64,000 nt of DNA. Source: Streptomyces sp. NBC_01478. GTDB taxonomy: Bacteria > Actinomycetota > Actinomycetes > Streptomycetales > Streptomycetaceae. The stretch is from the NCBI RefSeq assembly GCF_036227225.1, contig NZ_CP109444.1, positions 3,143,501 through 3,207,500 on the forward strand, in the 5' to 3' direction. Below are positions 40,478 to 49,599 of the stretch, piece by piece. The notes below the pieces were generated by a model. It ran no database searches and was not told the DNA's origin. It saw nothing but the letters and a program-made list of their open reading frames with translations. The position numbers and the translations under genes are program-made. Numbering within the stretch: position 1 is the stretch's first letter; each line of letters starts with the position of its first letter.

Positions 40478-41782
40478 ATGCGAGATACACCCACCGTAAG
40501 CACCCCGTCCATGCTCCGCCTCGCGACCGCCTCGCTCGCCGACACCGCGATCGAGTTCTACGACTTCTTCGTCTACGGCACGGCGGCGGCCCTGGTTCTC
40601 GGCCCCCTGTTCTTCCCGACGTTCTCGCCGGTGGCGGGGACACTGGCCGCCTTCGGGACGTTCGGCGTGGGCTTCGTGGCGCGCCCGCTGGGCTCGATCC
40701 TGTTCGGGCACTTCGGGGACCGGCGCGGACGGCGGCCGGTCCTGGTCGCCTCACTTCTGCTGACCGGTGCCTCGACCGTCGCGGTCGGCTGCGTACCGTC
40801 GTACGGCTCGATCGGGGTGGCCGCTCCCGTGCTCCTCCTGGTGCTGCGTTTTCTGCAGGGGCTGGGACTCGGCGGGGAGTGGGGCGGGGCGGTGCTGCTG
40901 ACCGCCGAACACGCGCCGGCCGGGCGGCGCGGGCTGTGGGCGAGCTTTCCGCAGGTCGGTCCTGCGGTGGGGTTCGTGCTGGCCAACGGCGTGATGCTGG
41001 CGCTGTCGGCGAGCCTGACCGACGCGCAGTTCGCGCAGTGGGGCTGGCGGGTGCCGTTCTGGGTGGCCGGGGTGCTGGCCCTGGGCGGGCTGTGGCTGCG
41101 TTCGTCGCTCGCCGAGAGTCCCCGGTTCCTGGAGATCGACGACCACGCGCGCGTGCCGCTCACCGAAGTCGTGCGCGAGCACAGGCGGTTGGTGCTGCTG
41201 ACCGCCGGGGCGCTGTCGGTGGGGTACGCCATCTTCTACGCGGTGACGACGTGGTCCCTCGCCTACGGCACGGAACGGCTCGGGGTCGGCCGTACCGTCA
41301 TGCTGGCCTGCATCATGGCCGCCGTGGTGGTGAAGGGCTCGCTGACCCCGCTGGTGGCGCTGCTGAGCGACCGCTACGGGCGCCGGCCGCTGTGTCTACT
41401 GGGGTGCGCGGCCTCCGCGTTGTGGATGTTCCCGATGGTCGCGCTGCTCGCCACGGGGGCGCCGCTGCTGATGTTCCTCGGCTTCCTGGGGGCGCTGCTC
41501 GCGTTCGTGTCGATGTTCGCCGTGCTCGGCGCTTATCTCCCGGAGCTGTACGAGCCTCGTGTGCGCTGCACGGGCGCGGCCGTGGGCTACAACCTCGGCG
41601 GGGTCCTCGGCGGCGCGCTCACCCCGATCGTGGCGACGGCGCTCGCGGAGCACGGCGGGCGGGTCCCCTGGGGTGTGGGTGCCTATCTGACGGGGGTCGC
41701 GCTGTTCAGCCTGGGCTGCTTCGCGCTGCTGCCGGAGACCCGGCCGGTGGCGGTGGCGGTCCCCGAGCCTGTCGTCGGGTGA
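40478..41782 (+). CDS. MHS-family MFS transporter (shikimate/organic-acid type)
   Basis: The 434-aa protein has about 12 membrane segments and the metabolite:proton symporter signatures: ATASLADTAIEFYDFFVYGTAAALV near the start, GHFGDRRGRRPVLV, and GLGLGGEWGGAVLL. MHS proteins import organic acids such as shikimate, proline betaine or citrate. Divergence from aroQ, sharing a 140-bp control region, suggests shikimate or quinate as substrate, but this is inference. Confidence 0.87.
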   Translation: MRDTPTVSTPSMLRLATASLADTAIEFYDFFVYGTAAALVLGPLFFPTFSPVAGTLAAFGTFGVGFVARPLGSILFGHFGDRRGRRPVLVASLLLTGASTVAVGCVPSYGSIGVAAPVLLLVLRFLQGLGLGGEWGGAVLLTAEHAPAGRRGLWASFPQVGPAVGFVLANGVMLALSASLTDAQFAQWGWRVPFWVAGVLALGGLWLRSSLAESPRFLEIDDHARVPLTEVVREHRRLVLLTAGALSVGYAIFYAVTTWSLAYGTERLGVGRTVMLACIMAAVVVKGSLTPLVALLSDRYGRRPLCLLGCAASALWMFPMVALLATGAPLLMFLGFLGALLAFVSMFAVLGAYLPELYEPRVRCTGAAVGYNLGGVLGGALTPIVATALAEHGGRVPWGVGAYLTGVALFSLGCFALLPETRPVAVAVPEPVVG

Positions 41783-41786
41783 CGCG

Positions 41787-42890
41787 CTACGGATTGATCG
41801 CCAGCTCCAAGTACGCCGCGAACAGCACCAGATGGACTCCGCCCTGGAGCGGTGTCGCCCGTCCCGGAACCACCGTCAGCGAACTCACCACGATCGTCAG
41901 GGCGAGCAGCACCATGTGGGTGGAGCCGAGGCCGAGGACGAGTGGTCCGGAGAGCCAGATCGACGCCAGGGCGACGGCGGGGATGGTGAGCCCGATGCTG
42001 GCCATCGCGGAGCCGAGCGCGAGGTTGAGGCTGGTCTGTACCCGGTCGCGGCGGGCGGAGCGCAGGGCGGCGATGGTTTCGGGGAGCAGCACGAGCAGCG
42101 CGATGATCACGCCGACCACGGCGTGGTGCAGGCCCGCCGCCTCGACGCCGGACTCGATGGTCGGCGACACGCCCTTGGCCAGTCCGACCACGCCGATCAG
42201 GGCGAGGCCCAGCAGGCCGAGGCTGATCAGGGCGGTGCGGGCGGACGGCGCGTCCGCGTGGTGGTCCTTGGTGATGGCCTCGCCCTGTCGGGAGACCGGC
42301 AGGAAGTAGTCGCGGTGCCGCACGGTCTGCGTGGCCACGAAGAGGCCGTACAGGGCGAGTGAGGAGAGCGCGGCGAAGGTGAGCTGGGCGCCGGAGAACT
42401 CCGGGCCGGGCTTGCTGGTGGTGAAGGTCGGCAGGACCAGGCTGAGCGTGGCCAGGGTCGCCACGGTGGCGAGGGCGGCGCCGGTGCCCTCGGGGTTGAA
42501 GACCGCCGTGCCGTGGCGCAGCGAGGCGACGATGAGGACCAGGCCGACGATGCCGTTGCAGGTGATCATGACGGCCGCGAAGACGGTGTCCCTGGCGAGC
42601 GTCGAACTCTTGTCGCCGCTGTCGGCCATCAGGGTGACGATCAGGGCGACCTCGATGATCGTGACGGCGACGGCGAGGACCAGGGAGCCGAAGGGTTCGC
42701 CGACACGGTGGGCGATCACCTCGGCGTGGTGCACCGCGGCCAGCACGGCGCCGGCGAGGACCACCGTCACCAGGGCGACGACCGCGCCGGGCAGATCCTT
42801 CCGCCCCCAGGTGAAGACCAGGAGAACGACCGCGAGCACCGGCACGAGGGTCGTCCACCGGGTGGTGAGCGACCTGAGCCGAGTGATCAT
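41787..42890 (-). CDS. Calcium/proton exchanger (ChaA/Cax family)
   Basis: The 367-aa membrane protein has two repeated cation-binding regions, GEPFGSLVLAVAVTIIEVALI (about residue 65) and ALLVLLPETIAALRSARRDRVQTSLNLALGSA (about residue 265), as in Na+(Ca2+)/H+ antiporters of the ChaA type. It starts at ATG with GAGGAT 7 bp upstream. Convergent with the MHS gene, with only 4 bp between the stops. Confidence 0.88.
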   Translation of the reverse strand: MITRLRSLTTRWTTLVPVLAVVLLVFTWGRKDLPGAVVALVTVVLAGAVLAAVHHAEVIAHRVGEPFGSLVLAVAVTIIEVALIVTLMADSGDKSSTLARDTVFAAVMITCNGIVGLVLIVASLRHGTAVFNPEGTGAALATVATLATLSLVLPTFTTSKPGPEFSGAQLTFAALSSLALYGLFVATQTVRHRDYFLPVSRQGEAITKDHHADAPSARTALISLGLLGLALIGVVGLAKGVSPTIESGVEAAGLHHAVVGVIIALLVLLPETIAALRSARRDRVQTSLNLALGSAMASIGLTIPAVALASIWLSGPLVLGLGSTHMVLLALTIVVSSLTVVPGRATPLQGGVHLVLFAAYLELAINP

Positions 42891-42913
42891 GAAGCGATCC
42901 TCGCAGAGGCGTA

Positions 42914-42944
42914 CAGGCCCCGCACTCCGGCGCTGCGGGGCCTG
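42914..42944 (-). terminator. Hairpin terminator after the ABM-like gene
   Basis: A perfect 11-bp stem with a 9-nt loop lies 7 bp past the stop codon of the small gene and before cax. Confidence 0.8.
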
Positions 42945-42951
42945 TCCCGCG

Positions 42952-43266
42952 CTACTTGAACTCGGTCATGTCCAGTACGTCGCAGTCCGTGAAGGACGGC
43001 GGCCTGGTGCACAACGCGGCCATCTGCCGGGCGAATTCGGTGGTCTCGGGATCGTCGCTGTTGCGCATGGCGTCCTCGTACGAGTCGAACTCGATCACGA
43101 CGAGGACATGGCCGGGATTGTTCCGGTCGCGCAGGACGAGGCGGTGCGTCGGGCCGCCGGAACGGCCCGCGAAGCGCTTGTCCGCCTCCTCGGCCACCGC
43201 CCGCATCTCGTCGAAGCGGTCGGTCTCGAAGTCGACGATCTGCACGAATTTCATCGATGCGTCCAT
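42952..43266 (-). CDS. Small ABM-like conserved protein
   Basis: The 104-aa product (MDASMKFVQIVDFETDRFDEM) looks like a ferredoxin-like dimeric alpha/beta barrel protein, with HVLVVIEFDSYEDAMRNSDDPETTEFA typical of that fold. No catalytic function can be assigned. GGAGG lies 5 bp before the ATG at 43266, which is why I prefer it over the ATG at 43254. Confidence 0.75.
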   Translation of the reverse strand: MDASMKFVQIVDFETDRFDEMRAVAEEADKRFAGRSGGPTHRLVLRDRNNPGHVLVVIEFDSYEDAMRNSDDPETTEFARQMAALCTRPPSFTDCDVLDMTEFK

Positions 43267-43321
43267 GGATGCCTCCACCCGGCCGTCGCGCTCCCGGGCC
43301 GGGCGCGCTCGGTATCCAACG

Positions 43322-43372
43322 AAGCACCGGGAGCGGTGGTCGGCAATTCATCGTGCGGTGCTCCCGGTGCTT
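43322..43372 (-). terminator. Hairpin terminator after terC
   Basis: A perfect 13-bp inverted repeat (43322-43334 with 43360-43372) has a 25-nt loop and lies 22 bp past the terC stop. Confidence 0.75.
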
Positions 43373-43394
43373 GTCGTTCCTACGTCGGGCGTGG

Positions 43395-44396
43395 TCAGGC
43401 GTCGATGCTGTCCTTCGGAGCGCCTTCGGTCCCCGTACGCGCCGCCTCGGCCGCCGCCGTCTTCTTGTTGGCCATCAGGCTGGTGATCGTGGTGACGATC
43501 AGGACCGCGCAGATCACACCCAGCGAGACCGGGATGGAGATCTCCGGGACGTGCACCCCGGACTCATGCAGCGCGTGCAGCACCAGCTTGACGCCGATGA
43601 AGCCGAGGATGACCGACAGGCCGTAGCTGAGGTGGACCAGCTTCTTCAGCAGGCCGCCGATGAGGAAGTAGAGCTGCCTCAGGCCCATCAGCGCGAAGGC
43701 GTTGGCCGTGAACACGATGTACGGGTCCTGGGTCAGGCCGAAGATCGCGGGGATGGAGTCCAGGGCGAACAGCACGTCCGTCGTACCGATGGCGAGCATC
43801 ACGACCAGCATCGGGGTCATGACGCGCTTGCCGTTCTCCCGGATCCACAGCTTGGTGCCGTGGTAGCGGTCGGCCACGCCGAAGCGGCGCTCGGCGGCCT
43901 TGAGCAGCTTGTTCTCCTCGAACTCCTCTTCCTCCTCGTCGGCCCGGGCTTCCTTGATGAGCTTCCAGGCGGTCCAGATGAGGAAGGCGCCGAAGATGTA
44001 GAAGACCCACGCGAAGCTGGCGAGGATGGCCGCGCCGGCCGCGATGAAGATGGCCCGCAGGACCAGGGCTATGAGGACGCCGACGAGCAGCACGCGCTGC
44101 TGGTACTGCGAGGGCACGGCGAACTTCGCCATGATCAGGACGAAGACGAAGAGGTTGTCGACGCTCAGCGACTTCTCGGTGATGAAGCCGGCGAAGAACT
44201 CCCCGCCGGCCTGGCCGCCTCCGAAGAGGAGCAGGCCGAGTCCGAAGAGTCCGGCGAGGGCGATCCAGACGACCGTCAAGATTCCGGCTTCCTTGATCGA
44301 CACGTCATGCGGCTTGCGGCCGATGAAGAAGTCGACGGCGATGAGGGCGGCCAGCCCCACGATGGTCAGGACCCACAGGGTCACGGAAACATCCAC
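43395..44396 (-). CDS. terC: TerC-family integral membrane protein
   Basis: TerC proteins are membrane proteins implicated in metal, probably manganese, export and in tellurite resistance. The 333-aa product has about nine membrane segments with the two acidic metal sites AVDFFIGRKPHDVS and KSLSVDNLFVFVLIMAKF, a charged loop (ADEEEEEFEENKLL) and TTDVLFALDSIPAIFGLT. The GTG start has GGAGG 7-8 bp upstream. A yybP-ykoY riboswitch precedes it, so it should be induced when Mn2+ is high. Confidence 0.95.
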   Translation of the reverse strand: MDVSVTLWVLTIVGLAALIAVDFFIGRKPHDVSIKEAGILTVVWIALAGLFGLGLLLFGGGQAGGEFFAGFITEKSLSVDNLFVFVLIMAKFAVPSQYQQRVLLVGVLIALVLRAIFIAAGAAILASFAWVFYIFGAFLIWTAWKLIKEARADEEEEEFEENKLLKAAERRFGVADRYHGTKLWIRENGKRVMTPMLVVMLAIGTTDVLFALDSIPAIFGLTQDPYIVFTANAFALMGLRQLYFLIGGLLKKLVHLSYGLSVILGFIGVKLVLHALHESGVHVPEISIPVSLGVICAVLIVTTITSLMANKKTAAAEAARTGTEGAPKDSIDA

Positions 44397-44437
44397 TACT
44401 GTCCTCCGGCGGTATTAACGGCAAATGGTCAGCGTCG

Positions 44438-44560
44438 TCGCTACCGGAGGTCTCTTCCACCTTGGACGGGCGCCCAGGGCCGACGCCCCGGGATCTGGCC
44501 TGATCCGTATTGACGGGTACGCCGCAGCAGATAGGGAGTACTCCCCTCCGTACGGAAAAG
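44438..44560 (-). ncRNA. yybP-ykoY manganese riboswitch
   Basis: On the minus strand the element opens with CGGAGGGGAGTA near 44550-44539 and closes with GAAGAGACCTCCGG near 44457-44444. CGGAGG pairs with CCTCCG to form P1. The conserved L1 (GGGGAGUA) and L3 (GAGACC) sequences of the yybP-ykoY class are both present, with CCCGTCAATACGG between them. It ends about 40 nt before the terC start, within reach of its ribosome binding site. Boundaries are approximate. Confidence 0.88.
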
Positions 44561-44600
44561 CCTACCCCAACCACCAAGGAAAGGTAAAGCAATTACCAAA

Positions 44601-44640
44601 GAAAGGATAAAAGCGCAGGTAGAGAGGCTTTACCTGTGCT
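44601..44640 (-). terminator. Intrinsic terminator with U-tract after the TerD-like fusion gene
   Basis: CAGGTA and TACCTG form a stem at 44614-44640, extended by GC/GC past a mismatch, followed on the minus strand by CTTTTATCCTTTC. The stop codon of the upstream gene lies inside the hairpin. A real U-tract is rare in this window. The AT-rich bases after it probably hold the terC promoter (TAGGCT about 20 nt before the riboswitch). Confidence 0.7.
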
Positions 44641-46633
44641 TGGTGCGGGCTGTCGCGACCTCCGTCAGCACCTGCCGCAGCACCTGACTGCCGGGCGGCA
44701 CGCGCGAGGGCTCGTACGTCCAGGCGTGTCCGACCCAGGGGTCGGCGAGGTGGTCGTCGGGCAGCGGGGTGAGTCGCATCAGCGAACGCCAGAGGGGGTC
44801 GAGCAACGGGCCGTAGCCCGCGGCGTCCTCACGGTCCGCGACCATCATCAGGTGGACGCCGACAGCCGGGCCCTCATCCGCGAGATAGCGGAGCTGGGTC
44901 ACGGACCGGTCGTCGAAGCCGTGCGGGAAGTCGTTGACGATCAGCAGTTGCTCGGCCGTGTCCAGACCGGGCGGCAGCGAGTCGGCGGCGCCTCCGCGCA
45001 CCGCCATCTGCACCAGGTCCACCCGCTGGGTGAGCCGGGTCAGGACGTCCGCCACCCCGGCGGCGCCCACGGCGGGCGGCGCCGCGAGGACGCCGGTGTG
45101 CACCAGCGGGACCAGTGCCTGCGCCGCCGAGCCGGCCGGGTCGATGACGTGCACGGCGAACTCGCCCGCCGGATAGACGGCTAGCAGCCGGGCCGCGTGT
45201 GCCACGGCCGTGTCCAGCGCGAGGCGCCGCAGTTCGTGCGAGTCGGCGAACGAGCCGTCGACGGACTCCCCGCCGGCGCTGTCGATCCACAGCCCGCGCT
45301 CCAGCGGCAGCCGGACCAGCATCGGGATGCGCAGCTCGGGGCTCTCCGGGAGGTGGAGATCGCCCAGGCGCAGGGCCATGGGGAACTCCATCGGGACGCG
45401 GTAGCCGTGCCAGACCGGGTTGTCCCAGCCGGCGAACGCGAGCGGAAGGGCGGGTTCGACCACCTCGGACTCGGCGGCCAACTGGGCGAGGTCCCGGTCG
45501 AGGGCCGCCCGTGCCTGGTCGACGAGTTGGGCGTGCTTGGCCTGGGCCGCCTCGCGGGCCGCGTCGCCCTGACCGCCGATCCGGCTGCGCGGATCGGACA
45601 GGGCCCGGTCGAGCTCCTTCTCCATACGCGAGTCGGCGAAGTCGACCGCGCTGCGGTACGCGGCCATGGTGCGGGCCAGGTCCTCGAACATGCCCCACAC
45701 CTGGTTGTAGAGCCGCTCTTCCATCGACCACCCGGTCGCGTCGCCGGCGACGGGCCGCGCGGGCTGCCCGGGCGGAGCAGGCGGCGCGGTCGGCGCGGGT
45801 GCCGGGGGCGCCCCGGTCTGCCGACGCGGGTGGCTGTAGTCGATCGGGCCGCCGACGGTGGGAGCGGCGGGCTGGGCGGGGGCCGAGTCCGCCGGGTATC
45901 CGGACGGCGGCGCCACAGCACCTTGCGCACCGTACGGAACGGTCGGCGGCTGCGGTGCTACGGCTCCGGAGGCGCCCTGTGTCGTAGGTCCGCTCGCGTC
46001 GGAGCCGAGGGCCGGTGTGGCCGCCTGACGGGTGCGGTCGCCGTCCGCGGTGCGTGGTGGGGGCGCCGCCACGGAGCGGGCGAGGCCCTGGGCCACCGCT
46101 TCGTTGATGCTGCCCGCGAGGTGGAGGGCCTCGGGCAGGCCCTGGTCGGTGAGGAGTTCGGCGAGGCCGCCCGCGTAGCCCTGGCCGACTGCGCGCACTT
46201 TCCAGGCGCCCTGTCTGCGGTACAACTCCAGGGCCACGACGGCCGATTCGGCGTCCAGGCCGGTGATCGTGTAACTGGCGACCTCCGTGCCGTCGAGGCC
46301 GGTGACCGCGACGAAGGGGGAGGCAACGGCGCCGAAGCGGGCGGGGCCGTCGGTGCCGAGGGGCAGGGCGAGCAGCACGCTGACGCGGTGCACGGTCTCC
46401 GGCATGGCGCCCAGGTCCACCGCGAGGCGGTGGTCGGCGGCCGCCTGCTTGGAGACCTCCAGGCCGGCCAGGGTGGGTGTGCCCGGGTGGGCCACCCACT
46501 CCACGCCGTGGATCCTGCCGTGCTCGTCGCCGAGTGTGGCGGCGGCCACGACCGGCCTGCCCGCCGCGACCCGGATCTCCAGGTGCACCTGGGAGAGCGG
46601 GTGGTTCTGCCCTCGCACCAGCTCGGCCGCCAT
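44630..46633 (-). CDS. TerD-domain protein with a large C-terminal ATPase-like region
   Basis: The 667-aa protein begins with a TerD-like domain of about 190 residues (VAVDLGAMPETVHRVSVLLAL, AVVALELYRRQGAWKVRAVGQGYAGGL). A Pro/Ala/Gln-rich linker follows (about 195-310). The C-terminal 350 residues start with a helical segment (MEERLYNQVWGMFEDLARTMAAYRSAV) and continue with LVRLPLERGLWIDSAGG, EFAVHVIDPAGSAAQALVPL and EQLLIVNDFPHGFDDRSVTQLRYLADEG. This resembles an FtsK/HerA-type P-loop fold with a lost Walker A lysine and an ND in place of DE. The fold assignment is inference. It follows terD by 50 bp. Confidence 0.75.
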   Translation of the reverse strand: MAAELVRGQNHPLSQVHLEIRVAAGRPVVAAATLGDEHGRIHGVEWVAHPGTPTLAGLEVSKQAAADHRLAVDLGAMPETVHRVSVLLALPLGTDGPARFGAVASPFVAVTGLDGTEVASYTITGLDAESAVVALELYRRQGAWKVRAVGQGYAGGLAELLTDQGLPEALHLAGSINEAVAQGLARSVAAPPPRTADGDRTRQAATPALGSDASGPTTQGASGAVAPQPPTVPYGAQGAVAPPSGYPADSAPAQPAAPTVGGPIDYSHPRRQTGAPPAPAPTAPPAPPGQPARPVAGDATGWSMEERLYNQVWGMFEDLARTMAAYRSAVDFADSRMEKELDRALSDPRSRIGGQGDAAREAAQAKHAQLVDQARAALDRDLAQLAAESEVVEPALPLAFAGWDNPVWHGYRVPMEFPMALRLGDLHLPESPELRIPMLVRLPLERGLWIDSAGGESVDGSFADSHELRRLALDTAVAHAARLLAVYPAGEFAVHVIDPAGSAAQALVPLVHTGVLAAPPAVGAAGVADVLTRLTQRVDLVQMAVRGGAADSLPPGLDTAEQLLIVNDFPHGFDDRSVTQLRYLADEGPAVGVHLMMVADREDAAGYGPLLDPLWRSLMRLTPLPDDHLADPWVGHAWTYEPSRVPPGSQVLRQVLTEVATARTKHR

Positions 46634-46683
46634 CGCTCTCGTCCCCCTGCTCAGCCGTGTCGTGTGGTGTGCGCCGGGCCGCC

Positions 46684-47262
46684 CTAGAGGTGCGGCAGGA
46701 TCGCCGGCATCAGGTCCTGGAAGGTACGGCCGTTCGTCGGCGTGCCGAGGGCCGTCAGCGTCCAGCCCGAGCCGGAGCGGTGCACCTTCGCCATGATCTG
46801 GGCCGTGTACTGGCCGCCGCCCGCGAGCGTGTAGCGGGCCAGCTCCTGGCCGTTGGTCTCGTCGACCAGGCGGCAGAACGCGTTCTGCACCTCCTGGAAG
46901 GTCTGACCCGTGAAGGAGTTCACGGTGAAGACGATCTGGTCGATGTGGACCGGCACGCGCGCGAGGTCGACGAGGATCGCCTCGTCGTCGCCGCCCTGGC
47001 CGACACCGCCGACGAGGTTGTCACCGGTGTGGCGCACGGAGCCGTCGTCGCTCACCAGGTGGCGGAAGAACACGACGTCGACCGGCTGCTTGTCCGCGAA
47101 CAGGACGGCGGACGCGTCGAGGTCGATCTCCCGGGTGCGCGAGCCGAACAGGCCGCGCCGGGGAGCCGCCTGCCAGCCGAGACCCATGCGCACCGCGGTC
47201 AGGCCGGTCCCGTCGTTCTTCTGCAGACTGATGGCCTGACCCTTGGTCATGTTGACGGTCAC
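46684..47262 (-). CDS. terD: TerD-family calcium-binding stress protein
   Basis: TerD proteins bind Ca2+ and act in tellurite and general stress resistance, and in Streptomyces in development. The 192-aa product has the family start VNMTKGQAISLQKNDGTGLT and the acidic motif DNLVGGVGQGGDDEAILVDL near residue 85, which is the Ca2+ site. I chose the GTG at 47262 because GAGAGGGGAT lies upstream and the product has exactly the family length; the open frame to 47412 runs through the promoter. A RecA-NDp-like promoter lies 56 bp upstream. Confidence 0.95.
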   Translation of the reverse strand: MTVNMTKGQAISLQKNDGTGLTAVRMGLGWQAAPRRGLFGSRTREIDLDASAVLFADKQPVDVVFFRHLVSDDGSVRHTGDNLVGGVGQGGDDEAILVDLARVPVHIDQIVFTVNSFTGQTFQEVQNAFCRLVDETNGQELARYTLAGGGQYTAQIMAKVHRSGSGWTLTALGTPTNGRTFQDLMPAILPHL

Positions 47263-47317
47263 GGCTGATCCCCTCTCGAACTGTCCCCTGTTGCCGCGGA
47301 ATCCGCGGATGTCCAGA

Positions 47318-47340
47318 ACCCTACGCAGCGCCACTGACAG
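47318..47340 (-). promoter_or_regulatory. RecA-NDp/PafBC-type damage promoter of terD
   Basis: The minus strand reads CTGTCAGTG, eight bases, then TAGGGT. It matches TTGTCRGTG-N8-TANNNT except for the first base. The upstream element sits in the perfect palindrome CACTGTCAGTG. The predicted start near 47311 leaves a leader of about 50 nt. Confidence 0.7.
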
Positions 47341-47420
47341 TGCCGAACCCCGCATCGGACTTTGTGTCGGTCTTGCAACACAGAGCGCATACCCCGAGGT
47401 CCGGCGGTCCACCCTGGCGG

Positions 47421-49559
47421 TCAGGCCAGGCCCCCCTCCTTCATCTGCCTCAGTTCCTTCTTCATCTCGTGGACCTCGTCGCGCAGCCGGGCCGCGACCT
47501 CGAACTGCAGGTCCGCGGCGGCGGCGCGCATGCGCTCCGTCATCTGCTCGATCTGCTCGGCGAGTTCGGCCGCCGGGCGGTCGGTCGGCACCCCGTCCTG
47601 GGCCTTGCCCTTCGCGGACCTGGCGCTCTTCGCGGCCTTGCCGCCGAGCGCGGGCACGGGGGCCTTGGCGCCCTTGCCGTCCTTGCTCTTGCGGTAGCCC
47701 GAGCCGAGCAACTGCTCCGTGTCGACGTCCTCGCGGGCGATCTGCGCGACGATGTCGTTGATCTTCTTGCGGAGCGGCTGCGGGTCGATGCCGCGCTCCG
47801 TGTTGTACGCGACCTGCTTCTCCCGGCGGCGGTTGGTCTCCTCGATGGCCTTCTCCATCGCCGGGGTGATCCGGTCGGCGTACATGTGGACCTGACCGGA
47901 GACGTTGCGCGCCGCGCGGCCGATGGTCTGGATCAGGGAGGTGCCGGAGCGCAGGAAGCCTTCCTTGTCGGCGTCCAGGATGGCCACCAGGGACACCTCG
48001 GGCAGGTCGAGGCCTTCACGCAGGAGGTTGATGCCCACCAGGACGTCGAACTCGCCGGAGCGCAGTTCGCGCAGCAGCTCGATGCGGCGCAGGGTGTCGA
48101 CGTCGCTGTGCAGGTAGCGGACCTGGATGCCGAGTTCGAGGAAGTAGTCGGTGAGGTCCTCGGCCATCTTCTTGGTGAGCGTGGTGACCAGGACCCGCTC
48201 GTCCTTCTCGGTGCGCTTGCGGATCTCGTGCACCAGGTCGTCGATCTGGCCCTCGGTGGGCTTGACGACGACCTCGGGGTCGATGAGGCCGGTGGGGCGG
48301 ATGATCTGCTCGACGGCGCCGTCCGCGCGCGAGAGTTCGTACTTGCCGGGGGTCGCCGACAGGTAGACCGTCTGCCCGATGCGCTGCTGGAACTCTTCCC
48401 ACTTCAGGGGGCGGTTGTCCAGGGCGGAGGGCAGCCGGAAGCCGTGGTCGACGAGCGTGCGCTTGCGGGAGGCGTCGCCCTCGTACATGGCGCCGATCTG
48501 CGGGACCGTGTTGTGCGACTCGTCGATGACGAGCAGGAAGTCCTCGGGGAAGTAGTCGATCAGGGTGTTCGGCGCGGAGCCGGGCTCGCGGCCGTCGAAG
48601 TGCATCGAGTAGTTCTCCACGCCGGAGCAGGAGCCGATCTGGCGGAGCATCTCCAGGTCGTACGTGGTCCGCATCCGCAGGCGCTGGGCCTCCAGGAGCT
48701 TGCCCTGCTTGTCCATCTCGGCCAGCCGCTCGCCGAGTTCCTTCTCGATGTCGTTGACGGCCCGCTCCATGCGCTCGGGGCCCGCGATGTAGTGGGAGGC
48801 CGGGAAGACGTAGAGGTGCTCGTCCTCGCTGATGATCTCGCCGGTGAGCGGGTGGAGGGTGGAGAGCGCCTCGATCTCGTCGCCGAACATCTCGATGCGG
48901 ACGGCCAGTTCCTCGTAGACCGGGAAGATCTCGATGGTGTCGCCGCGGACGCGGAAGGTGCCGCGGCTGAAGGCCACGTCGTTGCGCGTGTACTGGATGT
49001 CCACGAAGCGCCGCAGCAGTTGGTCGCGGTCGATCTCGTCGCCGACCTTGAGGGGGACCATGCGGTCCACGTACTCCTGCGGCGTACCGAGGCCGTAGAT
49101 GCAGGACACGGAGGCGACGACGATGACGTCGCGGCGGGTGAGCAGCGAGTTGGTCGCGGAGTGGCGCAGGCGCTCGACCTCCTCGTTGACCGAGGAGTCC
49201 TTCTCGATGTAGGTGTCCGACTGCGGGACGTAGGCCTCGGGCTGGTAGTAGTCGTAGTACGAGACGAAGTACTCGACCGCGTTGTTCGGCAGGAGCTCGC
49301 GGAACTCGTTGGCCAACTGGGCGGCCAGGGTCTTGTTCGGCGCCATCACCAGGGTGGGGCGCTGGAGCTTCTCGATCATCCACGCGGTGGTGGCGGACTT
49401 TCCGGTGCCGGTCGCGCCCAGCAGGACGACGTCCTTCTCACCTGCCTCGACGCGTCGGGCCAGCTCGGCGATGGCCGCCGGCTGGTCGCCGCTGGGCTGG
49501 TAGGAACTGACGACCTCGAAGGGCGCCACCGTGCGTTCGATGTGGGAAACGGGCCGCAT
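47421..49559 (-). CDS. uvrB: UvrABC system protein B
   Basis: UvrB verifies damage handed over by UvrA and recruits UvrC. The 712-aa protein has Walker [12 protein letters not shown], the beta-hairpin [15 protein letters not shown], the DEAD-like VIDESHNT, motif [11 protein letters not shown], and a C-terminal UVR domain ([21 protein letters not shown]) that contacts UvrC. The ATG at 49559 (MRPVSHIER) lies 7 nt after the -10 of a perfect RecA-NDp promoter, so the message is probably leaderless; a frame to 49589 would start inside the promoter. Confidence 0.97.
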   Translation of the reverse strand: MRPVSHIERTVAPFEVVSSYQPSGDQPAAIAELARRVEAGEKDVVLLGATGTGKSATTAWMIEKLQRPTLVMAPNKTLAAQLANEFRELLPNNAVEYFVSYYDYYQPEAYVPQSDTYIEKDSSVNEEVERLRHSATNSLLTRRDVIVVASVSCIYGLGTPQEYVDRMVPLKVGDEIDRDQLLRRFVDIQYTRNDVAFSRGTFRVRGDTIEIFPVYEELAVRIEMFGDEIEALSTLHPLTGEIISEDEHLYVFPASHYIAGPERMERAVNDIEKELGERLAEMDKQGKLLEAQRLRMRTTYDLEMLRQIGSCSGVENYSMHFDGREPGSAPNTLIDYFPEDFLLVIDESHNTVPQIGAMYEGDASRKRTLVDHGFRLPSALDNRPLKWEEFQQRIGQTVYLSATPGKYELSRADGAVEQIIRPTGLIDPEVVVKPTEGQIDDLVHEIRKRTEKDERVLVTTLTKKMAEDLTDYFLELGIQVRYLHSDVDTLRRIELLRELRSGEFDVLVGINLLREGLDLPEVSLVAILDADKEGFLRSGTSLIQTIGRAARNVSGQVHMYADRITPAMEKAIEETNRRREKQVAYNTERGIDPQPLRKKINDIVAQIAREDVDTEQLLGSGYRKSKDGKGAKAPVPALGGKAAKSARSAKGKAQDGVPTDRPAAELAEQIEQMTERMRAAAADLQFEVAARLRDEVHEMKKELRQMKEGGLA

Positions 49560-49566
49560 GGAACCA

Positions 49567-49589
49567 ACCGTACGACCCGCCACTGACAA
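49567..49589 (-). promoter_or_regulatory. RecA-NDp/PafBC-type damage promoter of uvrB
   Basis: The minus strand reads TTGTCAGTG, eight bases, then TACGGT, an exact consensus match. The -10 ends 7 nt before the ATG. Confidence 0.88.
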
Positions 49590-49599
49590 CGGGGTCGGA

